This document shows, piece by piece, positions 7,453 to 13,990 of a DNA stretch of 20,739 bases (positions are counted from its first letter, which is position 1; each line of letters starts with the position of its first letter). The position numbers and the translations under genes were made by a program. The stretch spans positions 1 through 20,739 of the forward strand of contig JAPLMC010000037.1 in NCBI GenBank assembly GCA_026387215.1, given 5' to 3'. The notes under the pieces are model-generated. The model was not told the origin of the DNA. It searched no databases and saw nothing but the letters and a program-made list of their open reading frames with translations. This stretch comes from Candidatus Omnitrophota bacterium. Its GTDB lineage: Bacteria; Omnitrophota; Gorgyraeia; Gorgyraeales; Gorgyraeaceae.

Positions 7453-7953
7453 ATGAAAGGTATTGCTTACAAATTTGGCAATGATATCAATACAGATCTG
7501 ATAATATCTGGCAGGTATAAATTTTCCATAACAGATCCGAATCAACTTGCCAAACATGTATTTGAAGATATAGACCCTGAATTTTATAAAAAAGTAGATA
7601 AGGATAAATTTTTCGTAACAGCCGGAACTAATTTTGGATGTGGCTCTTCAAGAGAACAGGCGCCCATGGCTCTTAAGTACGCGGGGTGCCAGGCAATACT
7701 TGCCAAAAGCTTTGCAAGAATATTTTACAGAAATGCGTTCAATCTGGGCTTGCCTTTGATAGAGTGTGATACAGGCAGTATCAAAAAAGATGACATAGTG
7801 GAATTAGATATTGAAAAAGGCGTTGTTATTGGCCCGGAGAAACAATACATGCTACATATAAAACCATTCACAAAATTTCAAAAAAATCTTATATCCTCCG
7901 GTGGCATAGTAAATTACTACAAAAAATATGGGGAGTTGCGAATTGAGTCATAA
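7453..7953 (+). CDS. LeuD-family hydratase small subunit, probable aconitase partner
   Basis: This is the swivel-domain subunit that completes the active site of the large subunit encoded upstream of pilT. The 166-residue product shows KFGNDINTDLIISGRY at the N-terminus, the FGCGSSREQAPMALKYAGCQAILAKSFARIFYRNAFN core and the NLGLPLIE segment, as in LeuD/HacB proteins. The substrate-specificity loop after the GR dipeptide reads YKFS (residues 22-25). It matches neither the YLRT loop known for homoaconitase nor the YLV-type loop of methanogen isopropylmalate isomerase, so substrate cannot be read off. GAGG lies about eight bases before the ATG. The next gene overlaps its 3' end. Confidence 0.85.
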   Translation: MKGIAYKFGNDINTDLIISGRYKFSITDPNQLAKHVFEDIDPEFYKKVDKDKFFVTAGTNFGCGSSREQAPMALKYAGCQAILAKSFARIFYRNAFNLGLPLIECDTGSIKKDDIVELDIEKGVVIGPEKQYMLHIKPFTKFQKNLISSGGIVNYYKKYGELRIES

Positions 7954-9025
7954 AGTTACTCTTATTCCAGGCGATGGCATTGGCAGGGAAGTTAGCCTTG
8001 CCGCTCAAAAATGCATTGATGCTACGGGCGTAAAAATAACATGGGAAGAACAGCTAGCAGGCGAGGAAGCTATTGCTAAATACGGCGCAGTTTTGCCTGC
8101 TCAAGTCCTAGATTCTGTAAGGAAAAATAAAGTTGCTATAAAAGGGCCTATAATAACTCCTGTGGGCAAAGGTTTTAGGTCAGTGAATGTCCAACTCAGA
8201 AAAGCCCTTGATTTATACGCGTGCTTAAGACCATGTAAATTAATAAAAGGCGTAAAAACAAGATATACGAATATAGATCTTGTGGTAGTGAGGGAGAATA
8301 CGGAAGATTTATACGCTGGCATAGAGTTCAGCCAAGGCCTTAAAAGAACAAAAGATATGATAGGATACCTTGAAGAGCAGAGCGGCATTTCAATAAAAGA
8401 TGATTCAGCGATAGGCATAAAGCCTATTTCAATAAGCGCATCCAAAAGAATAGTCAAATTTGCTTTTGACTATGCTATAAAAAATAACAGGAAAAAAGTC
8501 ACAGCTGTTCATAAGGCAAATATCATGAAAGAAACTGATGGACTTTTTTTAAGATGCGCCAGAGAAGTTGCTGAGCAATACAAAGGTAGGATAGAATTTG
8601 AAGATAGGATAGTCGATAATATGTGCATGCAGCTTGTCCAGAAGCCAGAACTTTACGATGTGCTTGTTCTGCCGAATTTGTATGGGGATATTTTGTCTGA
8701 CCTTTGCGCAGGCCTTATCGGCGGGTTGGGTATTGCTCCTGGCGCTAATATAGGTGACAATATGGCGTTATTTGAGGCAGTACATGGCAGCGCGCCTAAA
8801 TACGCAGGGACAAATAAAGTTAATCCTACTGCAATGATACTTTCAGGGGTGTTGATGCTGCGTTATTTAAAAGAAGAAGCAGCAGCTGACAGGCTAGAGA
8901 AAGCTACAGAAGAAATAATAGCAGAGGGCAAATACGTTACTTATGATTTAAAGAAAGACCGCAATGATCCAACCGCTGTTGGCACAAGCCAGATGGCAGA
9001 TGCGATTATTGCAAAGCTTAAATAA
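7943..9025 (+). CDS. NAD-type isocitrate dehydrogenase
   Basis: This beta-decarboxylating dehydrogenase converts isocitrate to 2-oxoglutarate. Family features are VTLIPGDGIGREV at the N-terminus, GFRSVNVQLRKALDLYACLRPCK, VVRENTEDLYAGIEF, AVHKANIMKETDGLF, NLYGDILSDLCAGLIGGLG and FEAVHGSAPKYAGT. The Ser and Asn in SVNVQLR (85 and 87 counted from ATG 7928) are the isocitrate-contacting residues, whereas isopropylmalate dehydrogenases have an ExxLLxxR-type helix, so I call IDH rather than LeuB. I prefer TTG 7943 (SHKVTLIPGDG) because GGGGAG at 7930-7935 sits seven bases before it; ATG 7928 is the alternative. Either start overlaps the small-subunit gene, indicating coupled translation. Confidence 0.9.
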   Translation: MSHKVTLIPGDGIGREVSLAAQKCIDATGVKITWEEQLAGEEAIAKYGAVLPAQVLDSVRKNKVAIKGPIITPVGKGFRSVNVQLRKALDLYACLRPCKLIKGVKTRYTNIDLVVVRENTEDLYAGIEFSQGLKRTKDMIGYLEEQSGISIKDDSAIGIKPISISASKRIVKFAFDYAIKNNRKKVTAVHKANIMKETDGLFLRCAREVAEQYKGRIEFEDRIVDNMCMQLVQKPELYDVLVLPNLYGDILSDLCAGLIGGLGIAPGANIGDNMALFEAVHGSAPKYAGTNKVNPTAMILSGVLMLRYLKEEAAADRLEKATEEIIAEGKYVTYDLKKDRNDPTAVGTSQMADAIIAKLK

Positions 9026-9032
9026 TAAAGGA

Positions 9033-9112
9033 GAGCGATTAAGCAATTAAGCAAACAGCAATTAAGTATTTTTACTTAATCGCTCAATAGCTTAATAACT
9101 TAATCGCTTAAT
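9033..9112. repeat. Nested AT-rich inverted repeats before mdh
   Basis: GAGCGATTAAG (9033-9043) and CTTAATCGCTC (9075-9085) form an 11-bp perfect stem. Inside it ATTAAGTA (9061-9068) and TACTTAAT (9073-9080) form an alternative 8-bp hairpin with a TTTT loop. CAATTAAG recurs three times, and CTTAATCGCTTAA follows at about 9099-9111. The tract fills the whole spacer up to the mdh ATG and leaves no Shine-Dalgarno sequence. A role in regulation or termination is possible but not shown. Confidence 0.6.
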
Positions 9113-9117
9113 TAGTT

Positions 9118-10008
9118 ATGAAAGTAGCAATCATCGGCGCTGGAAATGTTGGAGCAATGGTAGCGTCCAGGGTTGTAGACGCTAACCTGGCAGATGTAAC
9201 ATTAGTTGACGTGGCCCCTGGTATAGCAAAAGGCAAGGCCCTGGATATTTCTGACGCAAGACCTGTTTTTAATTCTACTTCTAACATAACAGGAACTGAG
9301 AATTTTGCAGATATACAAGACTCGGATATAATTGTAATTACAGCAGGTCTGGCAAGAAAACCAGGTATGTCCCGCGAAGATCTTATTAAAAAAAATACAG
9401 ACATAATAAAAGAAGTAGCCATGCAGATTAAAAAATACTGCCCATCCCCTATAGTGATAGTAGTTACTAATCCTCTGGATGAGATGAGTTATCTTGTGAT
9501 GAAAACTACAGGATTTAGCCCAAGAAAGGTTATAGGCATGGCAGGCGTATTGGATACAGCTAGATTTATAAATGCTTTATGGGAAAAAAACCAGGGTGTT
9601 GAACAGGATAAGGTTATGATGATGGGAAGTCACGGAGATACAATGGTCTCTATAAATAGGTCAGAAAATATTTCTCCGGAAATGTTTTTTGAAACATCCA
9701 AGCTTGCCAGAAATCGCGGGGCAGAGATAGTAAAACACCTAGGCACAGGAAGCGCATATTTTGCGCCATCAGCTTCTGTATTTTTTATGTTAAAAGCTAT
9801 AATAAAAAATGAAAATAAAACTCTTTGCGCCAGTGCATATCTTAATGGCCAATACGGCGAAAAAGACATTTATATTGGAGTTCCAGTAATTTTAAATTCT
9901 TCAGGCATAAAAGAAGTTATAGAAATACCTCTAACTTCTGAAGAAAAATCTCAGTTTCAAAAATCCGCTCATCAAATTCGCGAAAACATCACCAAAATCC
10001 TCCAATAA
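9118..10008 (+). CDS. mdh: Malate dehydrogenase (LDH-like type)
   Basis: This NAD-dependent enzyme interconverts malate and oxaloacetate. The Rossmann motif IIGAGNVGAMVA opens the protein, and the Asp ending beta-2 (VTLVDV) suits NAD. The mobile loop TAGLARKPGMSREDL carries the Arg that marks malate rather than lactate specificity. VTNPLDEMSYLV, GMAGVLDTARF (substrate Arg) and MMGSHGDTMV with catalytic H172 follow. At 296 residues it is somewhat short: the segment between GDTMV and GAEIV is about nine residues shorter than in typical members. A 92-nt repeat-rich spacer separates it from the IDH gene, and its stop codon forms the left end of a palindromic repeat. Confidence 0.93.
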   Translation: MKVAIIGAGNVGAMVASRVVDANLADVTLVDVAPGIAKGKALDISDARPVFNSTSNITGTENFADIQDSDIIVITAGLARKPGMSREDLIKKNTDIIKEVAMQIKKYCPSPIVIVVTNPLDEMSYLVMKTTGFSPRKVIGMAGVLDTARFINALWEKNQGVEQDKVMMMGSHGDTMVSINRSENISPEMFFETSKLARNRGAEIVKHLGTGSAYFAPSASVFFMLKAIIKNENKTLCASAYLNGQYGEKDIYIGVPVILNSSGIKEVIEIPLTSEEKSQFQKSAHQIRENITKILQ

Positions 10009-10046
10009 ACTTGACAAATATTACATTGTAAGATTTGTCAAGTTTA
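10006..10046. repeat. Palindromic repeat, copy A (mdh-lpd spacer)
   Basis: TAAACTTGACAAAT (10006-10019) and ATTTGTCAAGTTTA (10033-10046) are a perfect 14-bp inverted repeat. The 13-nt loop contains its own small palindrome TTACA-T-TGTAA (10021-10031). The left arm begins with the mdh stop codon. It shares the pattern CTTKACAAA - ACATTGT - TTTGTMAAG with four other copies in this window. Confidence 0.75.
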
Positions 10047-10070
10047 TGTAAAGAGAATACCTTTAATAAT

Positions 10071-10102
10071 CTTTACAAATCAACAATGTCACTTTTGTCA
10101 AG
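10071..10102. repeat. Palindromic repeat, copy B (mdh-lpd spacer, inverted)
   Basis: CTTTACAAA (10071-10079) and TTTGTCAAG (10094-10102) pair with one mismatch around ACAATGTCAC. Read on the minus strand this copy closely matches copy E after ksgA: both contain ACAAAAGTGACATTGT in the same place. A run of seven T follows at 10111-10117, so with the repeat it could act as a weak terminator after mdh. Confidence 0.65.
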
Positions 10103-10143
10103 TTTATGCATTTTTTTGAAGGTACGTATCCATAATATATTTA

Positions 10144-10172
10144 TTGAATAGGTATATGAATTAGGCTATAAT
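10144..10172 (+). promoter_or_regulatory. Promoter for lpd, near-leaderless start
   Basis: TTGAAT (10144-10149) and a consensus TATAAT (10167-10172) are separated by exactly 17 bases, a strong sigma-70-type match. Transcription would be expected to start around 10179, only about six bases before the lpd ATG at 10185. There is no Shine-Dalgarno sequence in between, so the mRNA would be leaderless or nearly so. Confidence 0.65.
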
Positions 10173-10184
10173 TATTTTAACGCT

Positions 10185-11504
10185 ATGAATAAATATGATT
10201 TAGCTATAATAGGGTCTGGGCCATGTGGATATGTAGCTGGAATTAGAGCGGCTCAACTTGGTCTTAAAACTTGTATTTTCGAGAAAGACAAGATAGGAGG
10301 AGTATGTCTTAACTGGGGATGCATACCTACAAAAGTGCTTTCCGCTTCTGCTAGTATGCTTTATAACATAGAACGCGCAGCTGAATTTGGGATAAATGTA
10401 AAAAGTTTTGAAATAGACTTTTTAAAGGTCTGCGAAAGAAAGGAAACTATAGTAAAAAAGCTTTCTATGGGGGTAGAAATGCTTTTAAAGGCAAGAAAGC
10501 TTGAGATAATAAAAGAAAGAGCAGAGATAAAAAGTCCCACGCTTATAAAAACAGCCTCTCTGGAGATAGAAGCTAAAAATATTTTAATAGCAACAGGCTC
10601 AATTCCTTTTGAGCTTCCGTCCTTACCTTTTGACCATAATGGTATTTTATCCAGTTCCGATATGTTAGAATTAAAATCTATCCCAAAAAGTTTAACTATA
10701 GTAGGCGGAGGCGTAATAGGATGCGAGTTTGCGTCCATATTTAGATCTTTCGGCTCGAAAATAACAATAATTGAGGCAATGCCACAGCTTTTACCTAACG
10801 AAGATGAAGAAATAGCTAGAAAATTGGAACAAACATTCAAAAAAAGAGGCATAAAAATATTAACTAACACAAAAATTGACAAATTAAACGATAACGAAAA
10901 AATGCTTATTTGTGTAGGCCGTTTACCTAATTCAAAAAATCTTGGCATAGAACGCGTAGGGATAGAATGTAACAAAGGTTGGATAAAAATAGATGAATTT
11001 TTCAAAACTAATATTAATAATATTTATGCTGCTGGAGATATAAAAGGAGGCGTGTTACTTGCTCATGTAGCATCTCGCGAGGGTATCGTAACCGTAGAAC
11101 ACATAGCAGGGAACGCACAGTATATAAATTATGATGTAGTCCCAAGCTGCATTTTTACGCATCCTGAGATAGCAAGCGTAGGATTAAATGAAAAAACTGC
11201 TAAAGACAGAGGTTTGGATATAAAAACAAGAAAATTTTTATTTTCTGGCATAGGAAAATCTCATGTACTTGGCGAAACAGATGGTTTTATAAAGCTAGTG
11301 GTTGATAGTGTATGCGACAAAATATTAGGCGCTCAGATAATCGGTTTACATGCAACAGAGCTTATAGCGGAGATTTCTCCATGCATTCAATTTGGGATTA
11401 CGTCTGAGAAACTGGCAAGCGTAATCCATGCTCACCCAACGTTATCTGAAATAATTTGCGAAGTATCCGAGGCAGCACACAACAAGGCGATTCATTCACT
11501 ATGA
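10185..11504 (+). CDS. lpdA: Dihydrolipoamide dehydrogenase (E3)
   Basis: E3 is a flavoprotein that reoxidises lipoamide for 2-oxoacid dehydrogenases or the glycine cleavage system. The FAD motif GSGPCG (residues 10-15) is followed by the redox disulphide in GGVCLNWGCIPTK (C41, C46). ILIATGS, the NAD motif VGGGVIGCEFASIF, CVGRLPN, YAAGDIKGG and the C-terminal HPTLSE with catalytic H417 are all present. At 439 residues it is short for the family: the stretch between GIKILTNTKI and the CVGR motif lacks roughly 20 residues, removing most of a beta-hairpin of the NAD domain. It has its own promoter. No E1 or E2 gene is in the window, so the complex it serves is unknown. nadD overlaps its stop by four bases. 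Confidence 0.93.
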   Translation: MNKYDLAIIGSGPCGYVAGIRAAQLGLKTCIFEKDKIGGVCLNWGCIPTKVLSASASMLYNIERAAEFGINVKSFEIDFLKVCERKETIVKKLSMGVEMLLKARKLEIIKERAEIKSPTLIKTASLEIEAKNILIATGSIPFELPSLPFDHNGILSSSDMLELKSIPKSLTIVGGGVIGCEFASIFRSFGSKITIIEAMPQLLPNEDEEIARKLEQTFKKRGIKILTNTKIDKLNDNEKMLICVGRLPNSKNLGIERVGIECNKGWIKIDEFFKTNINNIYAAGDIKGGVLLAHVASREGIVTVEHIAGNAQYINYDVVPSCIFTHPEIASVGLNEKTAKDRGLDIKTRKFLFSGIGKSHVLGETDGFIKLVVDSVCDKILGAQIIGLHATELIAEISPCIQFGITSEKLASVIHAHPTLSEIICEVSEAAHNKAIHSL

Positions 11505-12103
11505 AAATTGGCATATTAGGCGGAACATTTGACCCAATACATAATGGGCACATATATCTTGCAAAAAAAGTCTGTCAGAAATTAAAGCTTTCTAAGGTAA
11601 TCTTTATTCCAGCCTATCTACCGCCCCATAAAAAAGGTATAAAGGTTACACCCGCAAAATACCGTTATGCCATGCTTAAAATAGCCCTAAAAAACAGTAA
11701 AATTTTCAAGATATCGGATATTGAGATAAAGAGAAGGGGAAGATCTTATTCAGTGGAAACGCTCAGACATTTGAGAAGAAAATATGGGCCTAAAGTCAAC
11801 CTATTTTTCATAACAGGCTCTGATTCTTTGGAAGAGCTTAACAAATGGAAAAATCTTAAAGAGATTCTGAAACTGTGTAAATTTGTAGTTGTCAAAAGGC
11901 CTGGTTTCAGCATAAGAAAACTCAAGAAAGACTTTATCTTTTTCAAAATAAATGCTAAAAATATATCTGCTAGAGATATTCGTAAGAAAATAAGATCGGG
12001 CAAACCAATAAGCAATTTAATGCCTGATGTAGTAAAAAACTATATATATAAGTATAAGCTATATGGAGTCTTGTCAGATCGTTGCTTATCTAAGCCGAGA
12101 TAA
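11501..12103 (+). CDS. nadD: Nicotinate-nucleotide adenylyltransferase
   Basis: NadD adenylates nicotinate mononucleotide in NAD synthesis. The product starts MKIGILGGTFDPIHNGHIYLA, with the nucleotidyltransferase GGTFDPIHNGH signature. It continues with FIPAYLPPHK, EIKRRGRSYSVETL, FITGSDSLEELNKWKN and the ISARDIRKKIRSGKPI segment (the ISxTxxR-like motif), ending in VVKNYIYKYKLYG. About 200 residues is normal. I choose ATG 11501, which forms an ATGA overlap with the lpd stop; an in-frame start at 11456 would add residues not found in the family. Confidence 0.95.
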   Translation: MKIGILGGTFDPIHNGHIYLAKKVCQKLKLSKVIFIPAYLPPHKKGIKVTPAKYRYAMLKIALKNSKIFKISDIEIKRRGRSYSVETLRHLRRKYGPKVNLFFITGSDSLEELNKWKNLKEILKLCKFVVVKRPGFSIRKLKKDFIFFKINAKNISARDIRKKIRSGKPISNLMPDVVKNYIYKYKLYGVLSDRCLSKPR

Positions 12104-12287
12104 ATCCGCTGCAATAACTTACACTGCGGTTGACACTAGCTTGATCCTTATTATTAGTGCGCACAGCTAAAACTTGATAGAATTGGATAGGTCTTGATTT
12201 ACCTTAGAGCAATTTTTTATTCTAATAGTTTTTCATCTAAAGCGTAACATAGCTAGTCAAATATTATAATGTAAAATACAATAATGT
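12104..12287. other. Spacer after nadD with no recognised gene
   Basis: I see no ORF, tRNA or strong hairpin here. A TTGACA at 12130-12135 has only a poor -10 partner (TATTAG at 12152-12157), so a promoter is possible but not supported. The rest is AT-rich and unstructured up to the promoter of the next gene. Confidence 0.35.
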
Positions 12288-12316
12288 TTGACAATTCTAA
12301 TTTATTGTGTTAAATT
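12288..12316 (+). promoter_or_regulatory. Promoter for the small zinc-ribbon gene
   Basis: A consensus -35 TTGACA (12288-12293) is followed after 17 bases by TAAATT (12311-12316), or after 16 bases by TTAAAT. The start would fall around 12323, giving a leader of about 40 bases that ends in AAGGAGGA (12353-12360), a near-perfect ribosome binding site five bases before the ATG. Confidence 0.55.
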
Positions 12317-12365
12317 TATATAGTTTATAAGAATAGCAGTTATTTATTAAACAAGGAGGATGCAA

Positions 12366-12512
12366 ATGGCACAAGGTTATTGTGTAAAGTGCAAGGCGAA
12401 AAAGGAAATGAAAGACGCAAAAGAAGTTACAATGAAGAACAAAAGAAAAGCAATGAAGGGTAAATGCCCTACCTGCGGTACAAATATGTTCTGTATCTTA
12501 GGTAATAAGTAA
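12366..12512 (+). CDS. Small zinc-ribbon protein, DUF5679-like
   Basis: This is a 48-residue basic protein from ATG 12366, behind the best ribosome binding site in the window (AAGGAGGA). It starts MAQGYCVKCKAKKEMKDAKEV and ends CPTCGTNMFCILGNK. Two CXXC pairs (C6/C9 and C34/C37) indicate a single zinc ribbon, and the overall pattern is that of DUF5679 proteins, whose function is not established. It has its own consensus promoter, suggesting high expression. rsfS starts 14 bases after its stop and could be co-transcribed. I recognise the family but not a role. Confidence 0.85.
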   Translation: MAQGYCVKCKAKKEMKDAKEVTMKNKRKAMKGKCPTCGTNMFCILGNK

Positions 12513-12526
12513 CAGCATACTGATTC

Positions 12527-12913
12527 GTGAGATCTAAAGAAAAAGCGCTGCTTGTTGCAGAACTTGCAAAGGCAAAGTTAGCAGAGGATGTTGTAATACT
12601 GGACATGAGGAAAGTGTCCAGTATTACGGATTTTTTTGTCATAGCGAGCGCATCTTCAACAAAGCGGTGTCAATCAATAGCAGAAAACATAGAATCTGGT
12701 CTATCTGAAAAAAATAAATCTGTTTCTAGAATAGAAGGCTATCAGGAAGGTTTGTGGGTACTTGTAGACGCCTATGAGGTAGTCGCTCATATATTTCACG
12801 TAGATATTAGAAAGTTCTATAATTTAGAAGGTTTGTGGGGCGACGCTCTAAGAATTAAATTATGCCACAAAAAGAAAAAAACTCTCTCAAAGAAAACCTC
12901 AAAAAGAAAATAG
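12527..12913 (+). CDS. rsfS: Ribosome silencing factor RsfS
   Basis: RsfS binds L14 and blocks subunit joining when nutrients are scarce. The 128 residues include AKLAEDVVILDMRKVSSITDFFVIASASSTKRCQSIAENI, then RIEGYQEGLWVLVDAYEVVAHIFHVDIRKFYNLEGLWGDA, which is the whole conserved DUF143/RsfS domain. A Lys-rich tail follows. The start is GTG 12527, without a clear Shine-Dalgarno sequence. Its last 52 bases overlap the start of the GAF/HD-GYP gene in another frame, and that overlap encodes the Lys-rich tail. A 13-bp perfect inverted repeat lies inside the conserved part of the gene. RsfS and NadD genes are commonly neighbours in bacteria, as here. Confidence 0.95.
   Translation: MRSKEKALLVAELAKAKLAEDVVILDMRKVSSITDFFVIASASSTKRCQSIAENIESGLSEKNKSVSRIEGYQEGLWVLVDAYEVVAHIFHVDIRKFYNLEGLWGDALRIKLCHKKKKTLSKKTSKRK
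12593..12627. repeat. 13-bp perfect inverted repeat inside rsfS
   Basis: GTAATACTGGACA (12593-12605) and TGTCCAGTATTAC (12615-12627) are exact complements with a 9-nt loop. They lie over the conserved VILDMRKVSSIT codons, about 70 bases into the gene, so the mRNA could form a stable hairpin close to the translation start. Confidence 0.65.
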
Positions 12914-13959
12914 AAGAATTTTCCGCGCTTTATGAAGTGGGCAAGTCCATATCTTCTACCCTTCACCTTGACGAAGTCCTTGCGCTTATAAAAAAAAAAA
13001 CAGCAACTTGCTCCCTGAGACTTCTTGATAGATCAGGCTGTGAACTGCTTTTAAGATCTTCCTATGGCTTTAATGATAAAAAATTTAACAAGATAAAAAG
13101 AACTATCAAGGTAGGAGAGAGCATTGCAGGCAGAGTTGTAAAAAACAGCAGACCCTATATTATAAACGATCTCAGAGAAGATAAAAATTATAAATATCCG
13201 AATTATGTAATGCAGAAAGGTCTCAGGTCTTTGGTCACTGTGCCGCTTGTGCAAAAAGACAAGATAATAGGGGTTCTAAGTATCTATAATACAAAGATAG
13301 GTCAGTACTCGCAGGAAGATGTTAAACTATTATCCATGTTTGCCAGCCAGGCGGCTATAGCTATTGAAAATGCCAGACTTTTTGAACAGGCGCAAACAGG
13401 CTATCTGAATACTATAAGAACGCTTTCTAATATAATAGACGCTAAAGATAGCCAGACTTTCGGGCATTCTGAAAGGGTGATGGAACATTGCATGAGCATT
13501 GCGCAGGTTCTGAAACTATCTGATGGACAAAAAGAGATATTAAAATACGCAGGGCTATTGCATGATATAGGAAAAATAGGAATAGACGTGGGGATATTAA
13601 GGAAGCCATCCAAGCTTAGTAATGACGAATGGAAAATTATGGCCATGCATCCAGTGGTAGGCTCAGGGATTGTAGAGCAAATAGGTTTTCTAGACGATCT
13701 CGCTCCTATCATATTGTATCATCACGAAAGATATGACGGTAAAGGATATCCTTCTAAACTAAAGAAAGAAAAAATTCCTCTTGGGGCAAGGATACTTTCG
13801 ATTGTAGACGCATATGAGGCAATGGTTTCAGACAGACCTTATAGGAAAGCGCTATCTTTTAAGAAAATCAAGCAAGAATTGACAGAAGGCGCAGGCACTC
13901 AATTTGATCCTTACATAGTGAAAATTTTTTTAAGAATACTCAATAAGAAAAAAAGATAA
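12862..13959 (+). CDS. GAF domain / HD-GYP phosphodiesterase
   Basis: This is a probable cyclic-di-GMP phosphodiesterase with an input domain. A short N-terminal helix is followed by a GAF domain (about 20-172: FSALYEVGKSISSTLHLDEVL, CSLRLLDRSG, VGESIAGRVV, LVTVPLVQKDKIIGVLSIYN, SQAAIAIENARLF). The HD-GYP domain (about 185-360) has HSERV, HDIGKIGI (H234, D235), MHPVVGSGIVE, HHERYDGKGYP (H287, H288, GYP at 295-297) and IVDAYEAMVSDRPYRKALS. All expected metal ligands appear present. No transmembrane segment or receiver domain is seen, so it is cytoplasmic and probably senses a small ligand through GAF. It overlaps rsfS by 52 bases; a c-di-GMP link to the nearby PilT is only a possibility. Confidence 0.92.
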   Translation: MPQKEKNSLKENLKKKIEEFSALYEVGKSISSTLHLDEVLALIKKKTATCSLRLLDRSGCELLLRSSYGFNDKKFNKIKRTIKVGESIAGRVVKNSRPYIINDLREDKNYKYPNYVMQKGLRSLVTVPLVQKDKIIGVLSIYNTKIGQYSQEDVKLLSMFASQAAIAIENARLFEQAQTGYLNTIRTLSNIIDAKDSQTFGHSERVMEHCMSIAQVLKLSDGQKEILKYAGLLHDIGKIGIDVGILRKPSKLSNDEWKIMAMHPVVGSGIVEQIGFLDDLAPIILYHHERYDGKGYPSKLKKEKIPLGARILSIVDAYEAMVSDRPYRKALSFKKIKQELTEGAGTQFDPYIVKIFLRILNKKKR

Positions 13960-13990
13960 AACTAAAAAACCTAATAACCCCGCCTGATTT

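Noticed and set aside
10006..10102. CRISPR-like array from two palindromic units in tandem
   Set aside because: The two copies are in opposite orientation, have imperfect repeats and no spacer series; no cas genes are present.
10111..10117. Strong intrinsic terminator after mdh
   Set aside because: There is a T7 run, but it is eight bases beyond the nearest stem and the stem is AT-rich with a mismatch; at most a weak terminator.
10361..11005. 214-codon minus-strand ORF opposite lpd
   Set aside because: The plus strand encodes a clear dihydrolipoamide dehydrogenase; the antisense product has no recognisable family and is typical of shadow ORFs.
12130..12157. Promoter TTGACA at 12130
   Set aside because: The -10 partner (TATTAG) is weak and a better promoter lies at 12288-12316; recorded only as possible.
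12104..12287. tRNA or riboswitch in the spacer after nadD
   Set aside because: I found no cloverleaf, T-loop consensus or strong paired elements.
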